This document shows positions 1 through 9,802 of a DNA stretch of 27,745 nucleotides, piece by piece. How positions within the stretch are numbered: the first letter of the stretch is position 1; each line of letters begins with the position of its first letter. Under the pieces are notes generated by a model, which searched no databases, was not told the DNA's origin, and saw nothing but the letters and a program-made list of their open reading frames with translations. A program made the translations under genes and the position numbers. The stretch comes from Clavulina sp. PMI_390 (Eukaryota; Basidiomycota; Agaricomycetes; Cantharellales; Hydnaceae), in the NCBI GenBank assembly GCA_015039315.1, contig WIDE01000012.1, positions 485,410 to 513,154 on the forward strand. Reading direction: 5' to 3'.

Positions 1-1112
1 AGGGCGAACACGCCACCAAAGCTGCCCATAAGGGCGGGCCGCTTCTCAATAGGGCAAATCTCCGCAATAATCGCAAGGCACGCGCCAAAGATGCCCGCCG
101 CGCCGACACCGGCAAGAGCACGGCCAAAGATGAGAGTGTTCATGTTGGGAGCAACACCACAGACGAGCGAACCGAGCTCGAAGAGCGTAACGGCGACGAG
201 GAAGACATATTTAGTGGGCGCGATAGAGAGAACACCACCGAAGAACAGGATGAAACCAGCCTGTTGATGGTTGAGCAGGATTTGTGGGAGTCGATATTAG
301 CGTTGTCAGGGTTGTCGGCAATGACGGAGTGCGGTGGGGTCAATAGTTTCCAGAGCCAAGAGTGGGGTTGTTGTAACAGGGGAGAGCAACATGGGCCAGC
401 AGCACCCCCAGGAGAAGAAGAGCGCACATGAATGGAAAATCGGAGGGAAGAAAAGCAAGAGGCCCGATCAGTCTCACGGCACCGTCGGTGATAGATGGAG
501 CGACCACGCAAAAGGGAAAGCCAAAATTGAATGGGTGGGTGCATTGCAAAGGGCAGGAAACGCCGATGCCGATGCAAAGCGGCCACGGTTCCGAATGTGC
601 CCAGGAGCAGGAAAGGATAGGGATGAGATGAACGTACCTGAGTGAGGAAGTAGGCAGAGGCAACCCATGCTTGTTGGGAGAGCGCGTCGAATTGGGAGAC
701 AATGCGGGGGAGCGCAGTGGACACTGGAATAGAACAGCAATTTAGATTTATGACCACGAACAAAGATAAATTGTTGGTGGCGCACTAACCGATTGACTGG
801 TCGAGAGCAATCAGCAGCACACTGTTAACAGACCCAAAATCAGGAGGCTGAACGGGGCAAGACGAGGAACACAGCTCTTAAAGAAGTAAGTGGAATAAAA
901 ACTGACGAGAGCAACATGGCACTATGCACGATAAGCAGTTTTTTGCCTGACAGCCATCGCTCGTCGTCTGAGTCGGGGACAGCGCGGGGTTTCTCAATGT
1001 CTTGAGCTGAAGCAGCATCCATGGCGACTTTGGTGTCGACGGAAGCATGCCCAGCGTCGCTGCCGGGCTTCTCGAGAGCAGGGTCCATCATGTCTTTAGT
1101 ATCGGAGGACAT
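1..1112 (-). CDS. DHA2-family MFS drug/H+ antiporter, copy A (3' part beyond window)
   Basis: Plasma-membrane multidrug-type exporter of the 14-TM DHA2 family, only the N-terminal part present. Exons read on the minus strand are 1112-907, 821-790, 723-638 and 260 down to the window edge. Donors are GTCAGT, GTTAGT and GTACGT, and every splice keeps frame. The start at 1112 gives MSSDTKDMMD. A polar N-terminal tail of about 55 residues is followed by RWLSGKKLLIVHSAMLLS and LLIALDQSIVSTALPRI, the DHA2 TM1 motif. Exon 4 carries TM2-TM5 from AGFILFFGG to GSFGGVFA. Exon structure and sequence match copy B at 23482-26057. Over the 86 residues of exon 4 available here I count 5 differences, so the paralogues are close while their introns are not alignable by eye. 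Intron 3 (377 bp) is unusually long. The canonical motif A between TM2 and TM3 is not recognisable. The transported substrate is unknown. Family is confident; the gene continues left of base 1. Confidence 0.88.
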
Positions 1113-3288
1113 GGTACGAGCTTCTGGAGGGACGCAGAAGTTGAAGAGGGAGTGATAAAGGAAAGTGAAGGTGTCGGCGAGAAGGTCGACGAAGGGGAGG
1201 AGGAGGAAGAACCAAAAGAAGGTTGGGAGAGAAAGAAACGAGCGAATGGAGAGGGGAAGATATAAGTCGGGTGCAGTATAGATAAATGTTTTCAGGTAAC
1301 ACCAAACACGTACAACGTTTTTTAATCTTACTCCATACATATATGCATCACCACGGTGATTTTTGCCGAGGAGACGCGTCCCTCCCCGCTCACCCTAATC
1401 GCACGAGGCGTTTTTTTCTCGTGTTTCCCCTGTTTGAGACCCATAAACTCAGGCAAAAGCCAGAAAACCAAGTAATAGACGTCGAACGGTCATCTAGAGC
1501 GTCACTCCCGGCGTTCTTTGCGTCCAGGACCGTGCATACATGATGGAAATGTTGGACCCCTGGCGCCCGCAGTGGACGACCGGGCGCCGCTTCAGCAAGG
1601 GTCTATTCTTAATCGCGTAATCCTTGGACATCAGACTGAGTCAAGACGCATGTATTGTATTGTATTGGCATATCAACAGGGTAATTCAGCGGAATCAAGG
1701 CCGCCGTCCTCCGCCAATGTCAATAGTGTCTCGTAATAGATCAACGCCAGAATGAGTCAAACGCTTGCTTCTGTTCTTAAGGCACTGTTAGATCGACAGC
1801 TGGAGAAGACCTTTGCGGGCCCCGCTCGCTCCCTCCGCTGATTCAGAACATGTAGATACATGTCATTGGCGTTGCGTGAACGGGCCCTCGTATATACGTG
1901 TCGCTCATTTTCTCTCCTGTGCCGAGGGTCCCAGCGAGGTGGTACCTAGGAGTATTAGGGTTGTGGGGAAGCCACAAAGGCGCGGCGAAGCAAGTTCGCT
2001 AAAAGCGCCCATTACCAGAACTTAACGAGCGCTATGCCAGTCACAAGGACCACATATAAACATCATGATTTCCTTGGCGTCATAGGTTTATCTATCTCCG
2101 TGCCCACATCGTGCACTACGCCCCCATTGGTACGCTCAACGGGGACGGGCATGTCCAGACCGATTTCGTACGTAGTCATAATTCTTGACTGTCCCCCCTT
2201 TCTATCCTCAAGGGGATATGAAGGTGTGATAGAGACACGTCAGGTGTCAATCATCGGCCGCCATCATGGTTCGTGTATGGTAAATGACTGGTGGTGGGTT
2301 TCAGGCGAACGGGCCGGCGGCGATCACGGGCCCCGCATCCCAACAACAACTAGAGCTACCCCACACTTCTCAACATTCACAGCTAGAAGAATCGATAACG
2401 TGTCACACGCGGCCCAACTTAACTGAGGGTCCTACAACCACATGTCATGGCGCAACCATCAAGTGGATGAAAAAGAAGAAGAAATAGGTATATATCTGAG
2501 GTATAGCTGTACGGAACGACACACACACACAAAACACAGATAGCTTCATACGAGAGAGAGAGAGAGACAAGGAGAAAAAAGAGGAAAAACGACGTAGGCT
2601 GGGAGGCTAGGAGAAGAACCATGATATCGGCGGCAGAGGCAGTCCGACAAAAACAAGAGAGAATATCGATCGATTATCAGATCGAGCAGAAAAAAAAAAA
2701 AAGAGGATAGGGCGCGGAGAGAGAGGTACGGAGGTAAAGATTGAAACGGGTAAGCTGGCCGGGAACGAACGATGGGAGAAAACTCGATCATGGGGAAGTA
2801 GCTCTAAATTGGCCCCTCCGTGGAGGATCAGAAGCCCGCCTCGGATCAGAAGTCTCGCTAGAACGCTCCTGTTTGGCGCAAGTTGGAGTAGGGGAAACTC
2901 GGAGAAGTGAGCGAATGGAAATGAGAGAGTGGATGCCCCTAACGTCACATATTCGTGGTCAAATGGAACGAGCAGATGATAGATAGGCGCGAAATTTAAC
3001 CGAAAACGAGCCGGATGGGCGTCAATGAGGATGCACAGGAGAAGAATCAGTCGATCCTGTCGACTAGACCATATAGAAATTTGAGAGAGAGAAGAGAGAG
3101 GATGATGTCGATAGGCGGGGAACTAGAGAAGGCCAAAGTTGGTCCGGTAGGTAGTTAATCAGCACAAGCAAGTCAACAATGAAGAACCGATGCGCAACTC
3201 ACACCTAGTGACGCAGGATCGTCGGCCAAGAGACCACACGCTGTTAAACAACGCTGGAAAGCGCTATATGGCAGCCAGGCAGCGTGGA
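1113..3288. other. Intergenic region without a recognisable gene
   Basis: About 2.2 kb lies between the start of transporter copy A and the stop of the PP2C gene, both on the minus strand. Bases 1113-1290 read on the minus strand are pyrimidine-rich, as expected of the leader and core promoter of copy A. Open frames here (for example plus strand 2034-2426, 130 codons) have unconvincing composition and no family motif. The stretch 2460-2990 is strongly purine-rich on the plus strand. Bases 3105-3288 presumably include the PP2C 3' UTR. I see no RNA gene and no terminal repeats. Confidence 0.6.
2519..2702. repeat. Microsatellite and homopurine cluster
   Basis: Three simple tracts lie close together: an AC repeat of 13 bases at 2519-2531, a GA repeat of 16 bases at 2552-2567, and a run of 13 A at 2690-2702, embedded in purine-rich DNA. 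On the minus strand this is a CT-rich tract of the kind found near fungal promoters, but no gene is evident immediately downstream. Confidence 0.8.
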
Positions 3289-6104
3289 TTAATTGCCTAG
3301 TGGGTCTTCTGCCTTGTGCCCATCCATCAGGCCTTCCATCTTCACGGCGTCGCTCGGCTTATCCCCGCCGGGAGTTGGGGCTGCCTGTTCCGGCTTTCCC
3401 AGCGTATTGTCATTCTTCTCCAACTCGGTCTGCGGGCGCGGCGGCGGTGGAGTCTCCCCTCCCGGCTTAGAGGTCGAAGGGGACGCCGCGGAGGCAGGTG
3501 CGCCAGCACTGCTCGATTTCCTTGAGGTGGCGGGCGAGCGCGACCGGCCCAGATCGGCCAGTGCCTGAGGCGCTTGAACGAGAGGGGCGCCGATAATCTT
3601 GGGTGGACGGGGGTTAAGCGCGCTATATGCGATCTCTTCCTCGTCATCATCGTCATCGAGATCGATATCGTCCCCGTCCTCCTCGAAGCGATCTTCTTTA
3701 TCTTCGTCGTAGTTGTAAAGCCGTCCGCCCAGGACGCCATTAATCGCTCCGAACTGCATCACGTTGTGGCCCCCACCTATGCCACGGTGGCGGACGTCGG
3801 TTTCGACATCATCTTCAGGCTCTTCGACTTGCATGGGGTGATGCGAGGCGCCAGAAGAGCCCATGTTGACGTCTTCCCTGTCGAGCGCCTCCAGTTGAGC
3901 GCGGAGGGATGATGTTGCGTCTCTTGCAGGTGGAGCATGCAGCCCATTTGAGGAGGATGCGGACGATGATGATCCACCTTCACCAGAGCCGGTGGAGGAC
4001 TCAGTCATACCAGAAAGCGTGCTCAGGTAGGACGAGGAGCCGGCGCTGCCTGTTCCACTCCCACTCCCGCTCCCTCCCTCCATCTCCTCGTCGCTGTCTT
4101 CATACTCATACTCGTCTCCCGAATCATCAAATGATCCCACTCCACCCGCGCCGCCACCCGAGGACGACGATCCCACTGGCAACAGCGACGACAGCCCCGA
4201 CTGCGAGATGTACAATGGGCGATTCAAGCGCTGGAGCCAGCTAGGCGTCAGGAATCCTCCTGGATCACCTGGACTGCTGCCGAACATGCTCGTACCATCG
4301 CTCATCGCCAAACCCCTCAGTCCACCTCGGCCACCTCCGATGCCGCCACGCCCAGCAGCACCACCTATTTGTGAGGGCGGATACAATGGGGGATATTCCC
4401 TGGGTGTGTTGAACCCAACTTGATTTTCGACACGTTCGGCCACCCAGGAGTACCATTCGTCGAGAGTTCGCTCGCCTAGGAGTGCGATGACCATAACAGT
4501 CATGTTATCGCATCCAATGCCGCCCTGAATGTCTGAATCAGGCGAGAGGCAGCGAGACATCATGTCTTCACAGATTTGGGACAGCGGAATCTTTTGGGAG
4601 ATTTGGTGCCGGGTCCAGTTGATAACGTCTTGCGAGGACATGCAGTCCCAAATACCTGTATAAAGAAATGTCAATGGGACATCGGGAATGGTCAAAAATT
4701 AAGTGTGGGCATACCATCGCATGCGATGACGAGGAACTCGTCTTCGGGAGTCAGATCATGAACAGTGATATCGGGGTTGACAGTCACAATTTGCTCCTCG
4801 GGAGGCAAAGCATAGTTTTGCTTGAACTCGAAGTCGCCAATAGCTCGCGATAATGCAAGGTTCCCTTTTCAATTAAGAAGAAGCAGTCGTGTGAATAGAT
4901 GATTCGAGCAGGGCGATTGGCGGCACCACTATGTTAGCTGGATTGAATGAGATCTTGTGATGGACAAGAAGCTTACCATTCACACGGTTGAACTCGACGT
5001 ATCCGCCGGCAGCAGTGATTCGCTGTGTCTCAGCTAATGAAGCACACGCGCTATATGAGCTGAGATAATACCGTACTGTCAAACAATATCGTTTGCAAGG
5101 CTTACCCTTATTTTGTGGTTTGTGGTCGAAACTCAAAGGTTCAGCTTCACCTTTCACAGACATCACAGCTCTTGAGTCGCCGGCGTTCGCCTACAAAACG
5201 CATAGCATAAAAGAGGTGAAGTGAAGCGATAGAAGACAGCGCGGGAAAATGGTGAGGAGATGATATAGATTGACGAGAGTAAACCAAATAGGGGCATACG
5301 CAGTAAATCTTCCCGTCTGATGTGATGAGGGCTGCAACGGCAGTGCATCCCGACGGGTCGTGGTAAAAGGCAGGATCTAGAACGTCAATACGTAAGATCG
5401 GCCATTCGAGGTCAGCTCACTATCGATTGAGCGAGTAGGCGAGTGGGGGAGCGGAAATGTGAGAGAATCTACATAAGAAGGACGTACCTGTTCTGAGGTC
5501 ATCATCAGTGCCCAAAAATGCTTTCTTGAGAGCGGCTTGGTAGTCTTTCGAGGCATATGCCTCATCAGCTGCTAGCCGGACGTGAACATGTTGCCCGGAA
5601 TATCTTGCGATGCTTGAGCCTGATTAGAATGTTCGAGGAGAAACCAGGATCAGCCCGATCGACGCCATGGCGCCTAGACGGAAGCATCCTACGCACCACC
5701 GTGGCCATCAAAGACGGCAAAGAAAGCGTCTTTATGCTTGTCATCGAGTTCAAGGATGGTCGTGTGCGCATCCTCCATGGCTGTATGCCGAAACATGCGT
5801 GAGCTGCAAAGCCGTGGGGTCGTCGGCCAGACTCACAAATTCGCCAGCCCTGCATCTCCGACACAGCATATGCGAATCGCTCATTGTTGCCCTCCGAGGT
5901 GTGCTTCTCCTGGGCTGTAAAATTAATGGCAGAAAACGGAGCAGTGGGCAAATAGTGCCGGTGAGCAATGACTCGGCGATGATCGCAGTTATTCCAATCA
6001 GTCGATCTTCAACGTACAGGGTTCTGAAAGTGTTTGACCCTTGGGAGTCACAAGAAATAAGTTTATTAGGCTCATTCGACACCAAAATAATAAGTTCATA
6101 CCAT
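3289..6104 (-). CDS. PTC2: PP2C-type Ser/Thr protein phosphatase (PTC2/PTC3 family)
   Basis: Metal-dependent phosphatase that in fungi removes phosphate from stress MAP kinases and checkpoint kinases. Minus-strand exons are 6104-6102, 6039-6018, 5914-5837, 5780-5697, 5619-5488, 5376-5300, 5190-5106, 5033-4977, 4864-4715 and 4655-3289. They sum to 2055 nt with all phases consistent, giving 684 aa. PP2C signatures in order are RISMED (33-38), FDGHGG (58-63), [23 protein letters not shown] (about 227-233) and GCDNMT (277-282), so all metal ligands are present. The N-terminus MGQTLSEP is the PTC2/PTC3 form and a possible N-myristoylation site. The catalytic domain ends near residue 300. The last ~390 residues are a low-complexity tail rich in Gly, Ser, Asp and Glu, with acidic runs. 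The start is chosen by splicing ATG at 6104 directly to GGT at 6039. An unspliced alternative begins at 6075 with 12 other residues. Function is confident; the first two exons are inferred. Confidence 0.92.
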
Positions 6105-6548
6105 TCTAAGGTCTAGGATGTGAAGCTAGAATCGGGGGTCGTGAGAGCGATCGCGGGTGAGGATGGACAAGACGGAGAGCAGATCAAGCAGGGCTAGTAG
6201 GGTTTTGAGGTCGTTTTTAGATCGTAGAATACCCGCACGACTTGTGGTTTGCAGTGTAGGGCGATGCGTCTCTGGCGTTAACAGATCCAATGTGTCGTTC
6301 GGCAAACCGCGCTTGGGTCCAAACAAGTGAAAACAATGTCGCTCTTGACGCAATCTAGGACCAAATCAAAGACATCGAGACGTGATATTAAGACATGATC
6401 TAATTACGACTACAGAAGCCCGATATATCCCTTAGTGCCGTTGGCCTCCCTCCTCTTCAGCGCCAGAAAACCAATAACCATTCACCCACCACTGCTCCAC
6501 AGTGCGAGCGAATACTTGCAACATATCATCAATCGTAGAATCGTGATT
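6105..6548. promoter_or_regulatory. PP2C upstream region and Fb1 3' flank
   Basis: This 444-bp spacer separates the PP2C start from the Fb1 stop, both genes reading leftwards. Bases 6105-6200 on the minus strand are C/T-rich with a probable leader just before ATG. The open frame at 6126-6353 lies inside this leader and promoter region and has no recognisable motif. No clear TATA box was found. Confidence 0.4.
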
Positions 6549-8189
6549 CTACTCGTCTCGAAAGACGAGTGAAGACTTTATTTCCACTGCCCCGGACTCG
6601 ATCCACTTTTTGTCCACAAGTAACTGCAATGTGTCAATCGGGACATCCAACACAAGAATCAGGCCTGAATGACCTCGAGCATCGAGAAGCCTGTTGAGGC
6701 ACTCGGAGAGCAATTCATGCGATAAAATAGAGTCCCTAAGTGAATGGTGTAGCGGGAGGCAGAGCCGACGCGGTGATGGGCAAGCCCACTCCGACCGGTC
6801 CCCTTTCGCATGGGTAGGGAAATCTCCACATAGTGCGAGAAGCCCTTGGATATTGACATCACACCATGTCGCGTTGAAGAACTCCAATTTAGGTAGAGCG
6901 TGGAGCACTGAAGCGACTTGAACTGCCAAAATGGCATCCTGAGCCTCAGTGGCAGGCTCGTTGTAATAATCCTCAGCATAGTCATGCAGCCAAAGATGGG
7001 TCAAGGTTGGCCATCTTGCCGCAAATCTGGCAAAAGTTCGATAGTTGTCCGTGTAGCCAGTTCTTGTGAAACAGAATTTTTCAAGAGCAGGCGCTTCAAG
7101 CATGGGGAGAACTTCGCGTATTCCACCATCTGAACTACCGTCACTCAGGTCTAAAGATTTCAGCTTGTTCAATCTAATTGTATGACCCTCGTATATCGGC
7201 GCGTGAGAATCCATGGAGGTTTTCTCGTCACAATAACTCCACATGAGCCGTTCAAGTTGCGAAGCGTTGGCGAGGATGTTTAGGACATCATTGTTGGGGA
7301 TTTCATCCAGCAGGTTGAGAGAAACCAGAGATGATGAGTCCCAACCCGATAGAAGAAGACTACCAGGACCAACCAAGCTGATCAGCTTGAGTCGATGAAG
7401 GCATTGGGGAGTCTGGTGTTCAAAGAGCTTGGCAGGACGATCGCCCTCCCTACAATTCGCATTCGTTACCTCTAGTTCACGCAGGTATGTAGCGTCAAAC
7501 CGGATGGGAAATGGGGAAGGTTGAATATGATGGTTGAACTTGGAAGAAAATATTAGACTCTTGACTTTAGGTGTGCGAAGCGATGGTGTCTTAATCCAAG
7601 AAGCCTCCAATTTTCTGAATGCTTCGGCGTCATCCACGGTGAGGTCCAAGAAGACCCCGCCTCCAGCTCGCTGAAGCCAACACTCCTGACGTTCCGCAGC
7701 TAATTCTCCTTGCGTAATGTAGACGTGACTCCATATTCGAGGGGTATTGATGATGCAAGCTCGCCATCGAGTGCATGTAGCGAGGACCGGTGACTTCCAG
7801 ATAGAGACCCCAAGAGGAAGCATCGCAAGAAGAGCGATCTCCGACAAGATCTCAATGGGAAGGACAAAAATGGGTGCACGGAGATTCCTCTCCCGTCGCT
7901 TTGCAATACTGGCGCGGGATTGCTGTATGAGGGATCTAGAGGCCATGTGTACACGACTGAAGAGGCATTCGTGGTCGAAGGAGGACATAGACTGGAGGTA
8001 CGACCAGTAGCTGTTGTTTGGGAATCCATGGGGTAAGTATTCGTCCCTCTCAAAGCCAAAAGTGTATAACCGCGCATACTTGTCATTCTCAAAGGAAGTT
8101 GACCACACCAGCTGGTCTTCAGGCTCATCCGGTCTGTCAAGTAGTGCGATGAAAGCCGCGAGCTTTCGAACGTCTGCGAGAGTCGCCAT
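6549..8189 (-). CDS. F-box/LRR-like protein Fb1, long N-terminal form (546 aa)
   Basis: Likely SCF ubiquitin-ligase substrate receptor. A single open exon starts at ATG 8189. Residues 1-95 are an extension absent from the tandem relatives, rich in aromatic and acidic residues. The F-box follows with VLPIEILSEIALL from residue 109, then SIWKSPVL and RIWSHVYIT. The middle holds irregular leucine-rich segments such as LRELEVTNAN and LKSLDLSDGS. The C-terminus has the family block LPKLEFFNATW then IQGLLALCGDFP, and ends LVLDVPIDTLQLLVDKKWIESG. It is the most divergent intact member of the main array and shares the MLPL-VSIW-SP form with Fb9. At the position where its paralogues start with ATG it has ATT (Ile), so the extension is read through that point. 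Ubiquitin-ligase function is inferred from the F-box; the target is unknown. Confidence 0.85.
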   Translation of the reverse strand: MATLADVRKLAAFIALLDRPDEPEDQLVWSTSFENDKYARLYTFGFERDEYLPHGFPNNSYWSYLQSMSSFDHECLFSRVHMASRSLIQQSRASIAKRRERNLRAPIFVLPIEILSEIALLAMLPLGVSIWKSPVLATCTRWRACIINTPRIWSHVYITQGELAAERQECWLQRAGGGVFLDLTVDDAEAFRKLEASWIKTPSLRTPKVKSLIFSSKFNHHIQPSPFPIRFDATYLRELEVTNANCREGDRPAKLFEHQTPQCLHRLKLISLVGPGSLLLSGWDSSSLVSLNLLDEIPNNDVLNILANASQLERLMWSYCDEKTSMDSHAPIYEGHTIRLNKLKSLDLSDGSSDGGIREVLPMLEAPALEKFCFTRTGYTDNYRTFARFAARWPTLTHLWLHDYAEDYYNEPATEAQDAILAVQVASVLHALPKLEFFNATWCDVNIQGLLALCGDFPTHAKGDRSEWACPSPRRLCLPLHHSLRDSILSHELLSECLNRLLDARGHSGLILVLDVPIDTLQLLVDKKWIESGAVEIKSSLVFRDE

Positions 8190-8440
8190 AAATGGCGGAT
8201 GGTGTTGTGTAATTAGGAGATTGAGGCACTCATACGCGACCTATCAGCCGCAAACAATTCGGGCGGCTCCACTAGCCGCCCAGCTGTCAATAGAGACAAA
8301 GCTGCAGTACAACAGCAAGCAATCAGACAAAAAAGCATAATAGCACATGAGTAGAATACATTTCTTGGGCGATCGTATTTTGTGAATTGAGTGAGGCCCT
8401 AGCCGTTCGTCCGTCCCAAGGTTGCATCACATGAAATGTA

Positions 8441-9802
8441 TTACAGGATTGCGGGGAGCTCCAACGACTTCACACACTCTCCTCTAGAGGATACCCATAC
8501 GCGACCCAACATAGACGTCATGGTTTCAGTATCTACGTCGACTACAAGGACTAACGGGCTGGAGGAGTTCTCCTCCGCGCCCGCAGGAACAGCGCTGCTG
8601 GTATGCGCCGGCTTGCGCCGACCTCTCACGTTCAGAACTCGTTCCAAATAATAAGAGATTAGGTTGCGGGAGCTAGGCTTGTTAGTAAGAAGCTTGAAGA
8701 GAGGCAGTTGCAAACGCTGAACATTTTGGCATGCCCACTGGGAGCTTGCAGGTTCCTGGCTTGTGGAGACAGACATCTCTCCACATAGAGCGAGAAGCCC
8801 TTCAACATTCCCCGCGCTCCATTTGGGATCAAAGTACTCTAGCTTTGGGAGAGCGTGGAACAACGACACGACGCTGGCTGTGGACGTTTCCCCGCCATAC
8901 GGGAAGATTTTGAGGTGTGTAAGTTCCCGACACTGCGATGCGAAACGAACCACGTCAAACAACTGTGCACTATCCCAGACCCCTGAGATGTGGAGCCTCT
9001 GAAGACCTGGGGCCGTAAGCGTACTAAGAATATGCAACACAATATCGTCCCCACGAAGCTTCAATTGTCGCAGAGAATCCGATATTATGAAGGGCGGAAG
9101 AAAATCACTGGGACCCATCGACTGAAAAGATATTTCCCAGCTAAAACGTTCAAGAAGCGGTGCGCGCGTCATGATACCTAGTATGTCGCGGTGGGGAAAG
9201 TGGCCCGCCAAAATGAGGGTGGTCAGAGCAGACGGATCGAGCCCTTTCAAGTCTAGCTCTTGGGGTAAAACGAAGAAAAACTCGAGCTGAAGCCTCCTAA
9301 GGCTAAGTGGATAGGCGTTGCTAAACAATGGAGGGGGAGGTACATGTTGTCGGGAAGGAAGTAGGATGTTCACGTGAAGTTCTTGAAAATTGGTGGCATC
9401 GAATCGAAGTGGAAAGGGGGTTACTCGACTACCAGACCTGGCAAGGAATTTTAGGGAGCGAATTCTGCCCCCATGATTGGGTATTCTGTTGTGCTCGAGC
9501 CACGAGCTCTCCAGCGCCTTAAACATTTCCACGTTGCTCACGGTTAGGTATAAGGGGCAGCCATCTCCAGCTCGCTGGCTCCAGAAATCAAGCCGTTCTT
9601 GTGCATACACACCGCTATTAACTGAAATGCAGCTCCAGATGCGTGGTGTGCGTATTGCACAGGTGCGCCATGCCCTGCTAACTGAAAGGATAGAGGACTT
9701 CCAAATGGAAGGGTCAAGCGGGAGCGCATAGAGGAGAAAGATTTCGGAGAGGAGTTCTAGGGGTAGAACAGAGATAGGACTCTCTTCACGGGGCTCTGCC
9801 AT
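8441..9802 (-). CDS. F-box/LRR-like protein Fb2 (453 aa)
   Basis: Likely SCF receptor of the local family. One exon. The start at 9802 (MAEPREESPISVLP) is preferred because it matches the paralogues; the frame is open further upstream to 9868 but only with a TTG. The F-box is VLPLELLSEIFLL with SIWKSSILSVSRAWRTCAI and TPRIWSCISV. The leucine-rich middle includes LTTLILAGHFP and LRQLKLRGDD. The conserved C-terminal block is ALPKLEYFDPKW, VEGLLALCGEM and VDTETMTSMLGRVWVSSRGEC. The stop at 8441 lies 251 bp from the start of Fb1, the tightest spacing in the array. Family assignment is solid; partner proteins are unknown. Confidence 0.87.
   Translation of the reverse strand: MAEPREESPISVLPLELLSEIFLLYALPLDPSIWKSSILSVSRAWRTCAIRTPRIWSCISVNSGVYAQERLDFWSQRAGDGCPLYLTVSNVEMFKALESSWLEHNRIPNHGGRIRSLKFLARSGSRVTPFPLRFDATNFQELHVNILLPSRQHVPPPPLFSNAYPLSLRRLQLEFFFVLPQELDLKGLDPSALTTLILAGHFPHRDILGIMTRAPLLERFSWEISFQSMGPSDFLPPFIISDSLRQLKLRGDDIVLHILSTLTAPGLQRLHISGVWDSAQLFDVVRFASQCRELTHLKIFPYGGETSTASVVSLFHALPKLEYFDPKWSAGNVEGLLALCGEMSVSTSQEPASSQWACQNVQRLQLPLFKLLTNKPSSRNLISYYLERVLNVRGRRKPAHTSSAVPAGAEENSSSPLVLVVDVDTETMTSMLGRVWVSSRGECVKSLELPAIL

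Noticed and set aside
340..785. Several overlapping minus-strand frames inside transporter copy A as separate genes
   Set aside because: They span introns 2 and 3 and only the 638-723 portion is coding, in the frame continuing the transporter.
2034..2426. 130-codon plus-strand frame as a gene
   Set aside because: No family motif, irregular composition, no intron-exon context, and it lies in a simple-sequence-rich intergenic region.
6126..6353. 75-codon minus-strand frame upstream of the PP2C start
   Set aside because: It lies in the C/T-rich leader and promoter, ends before the PP2C start and has no recognisable motif.
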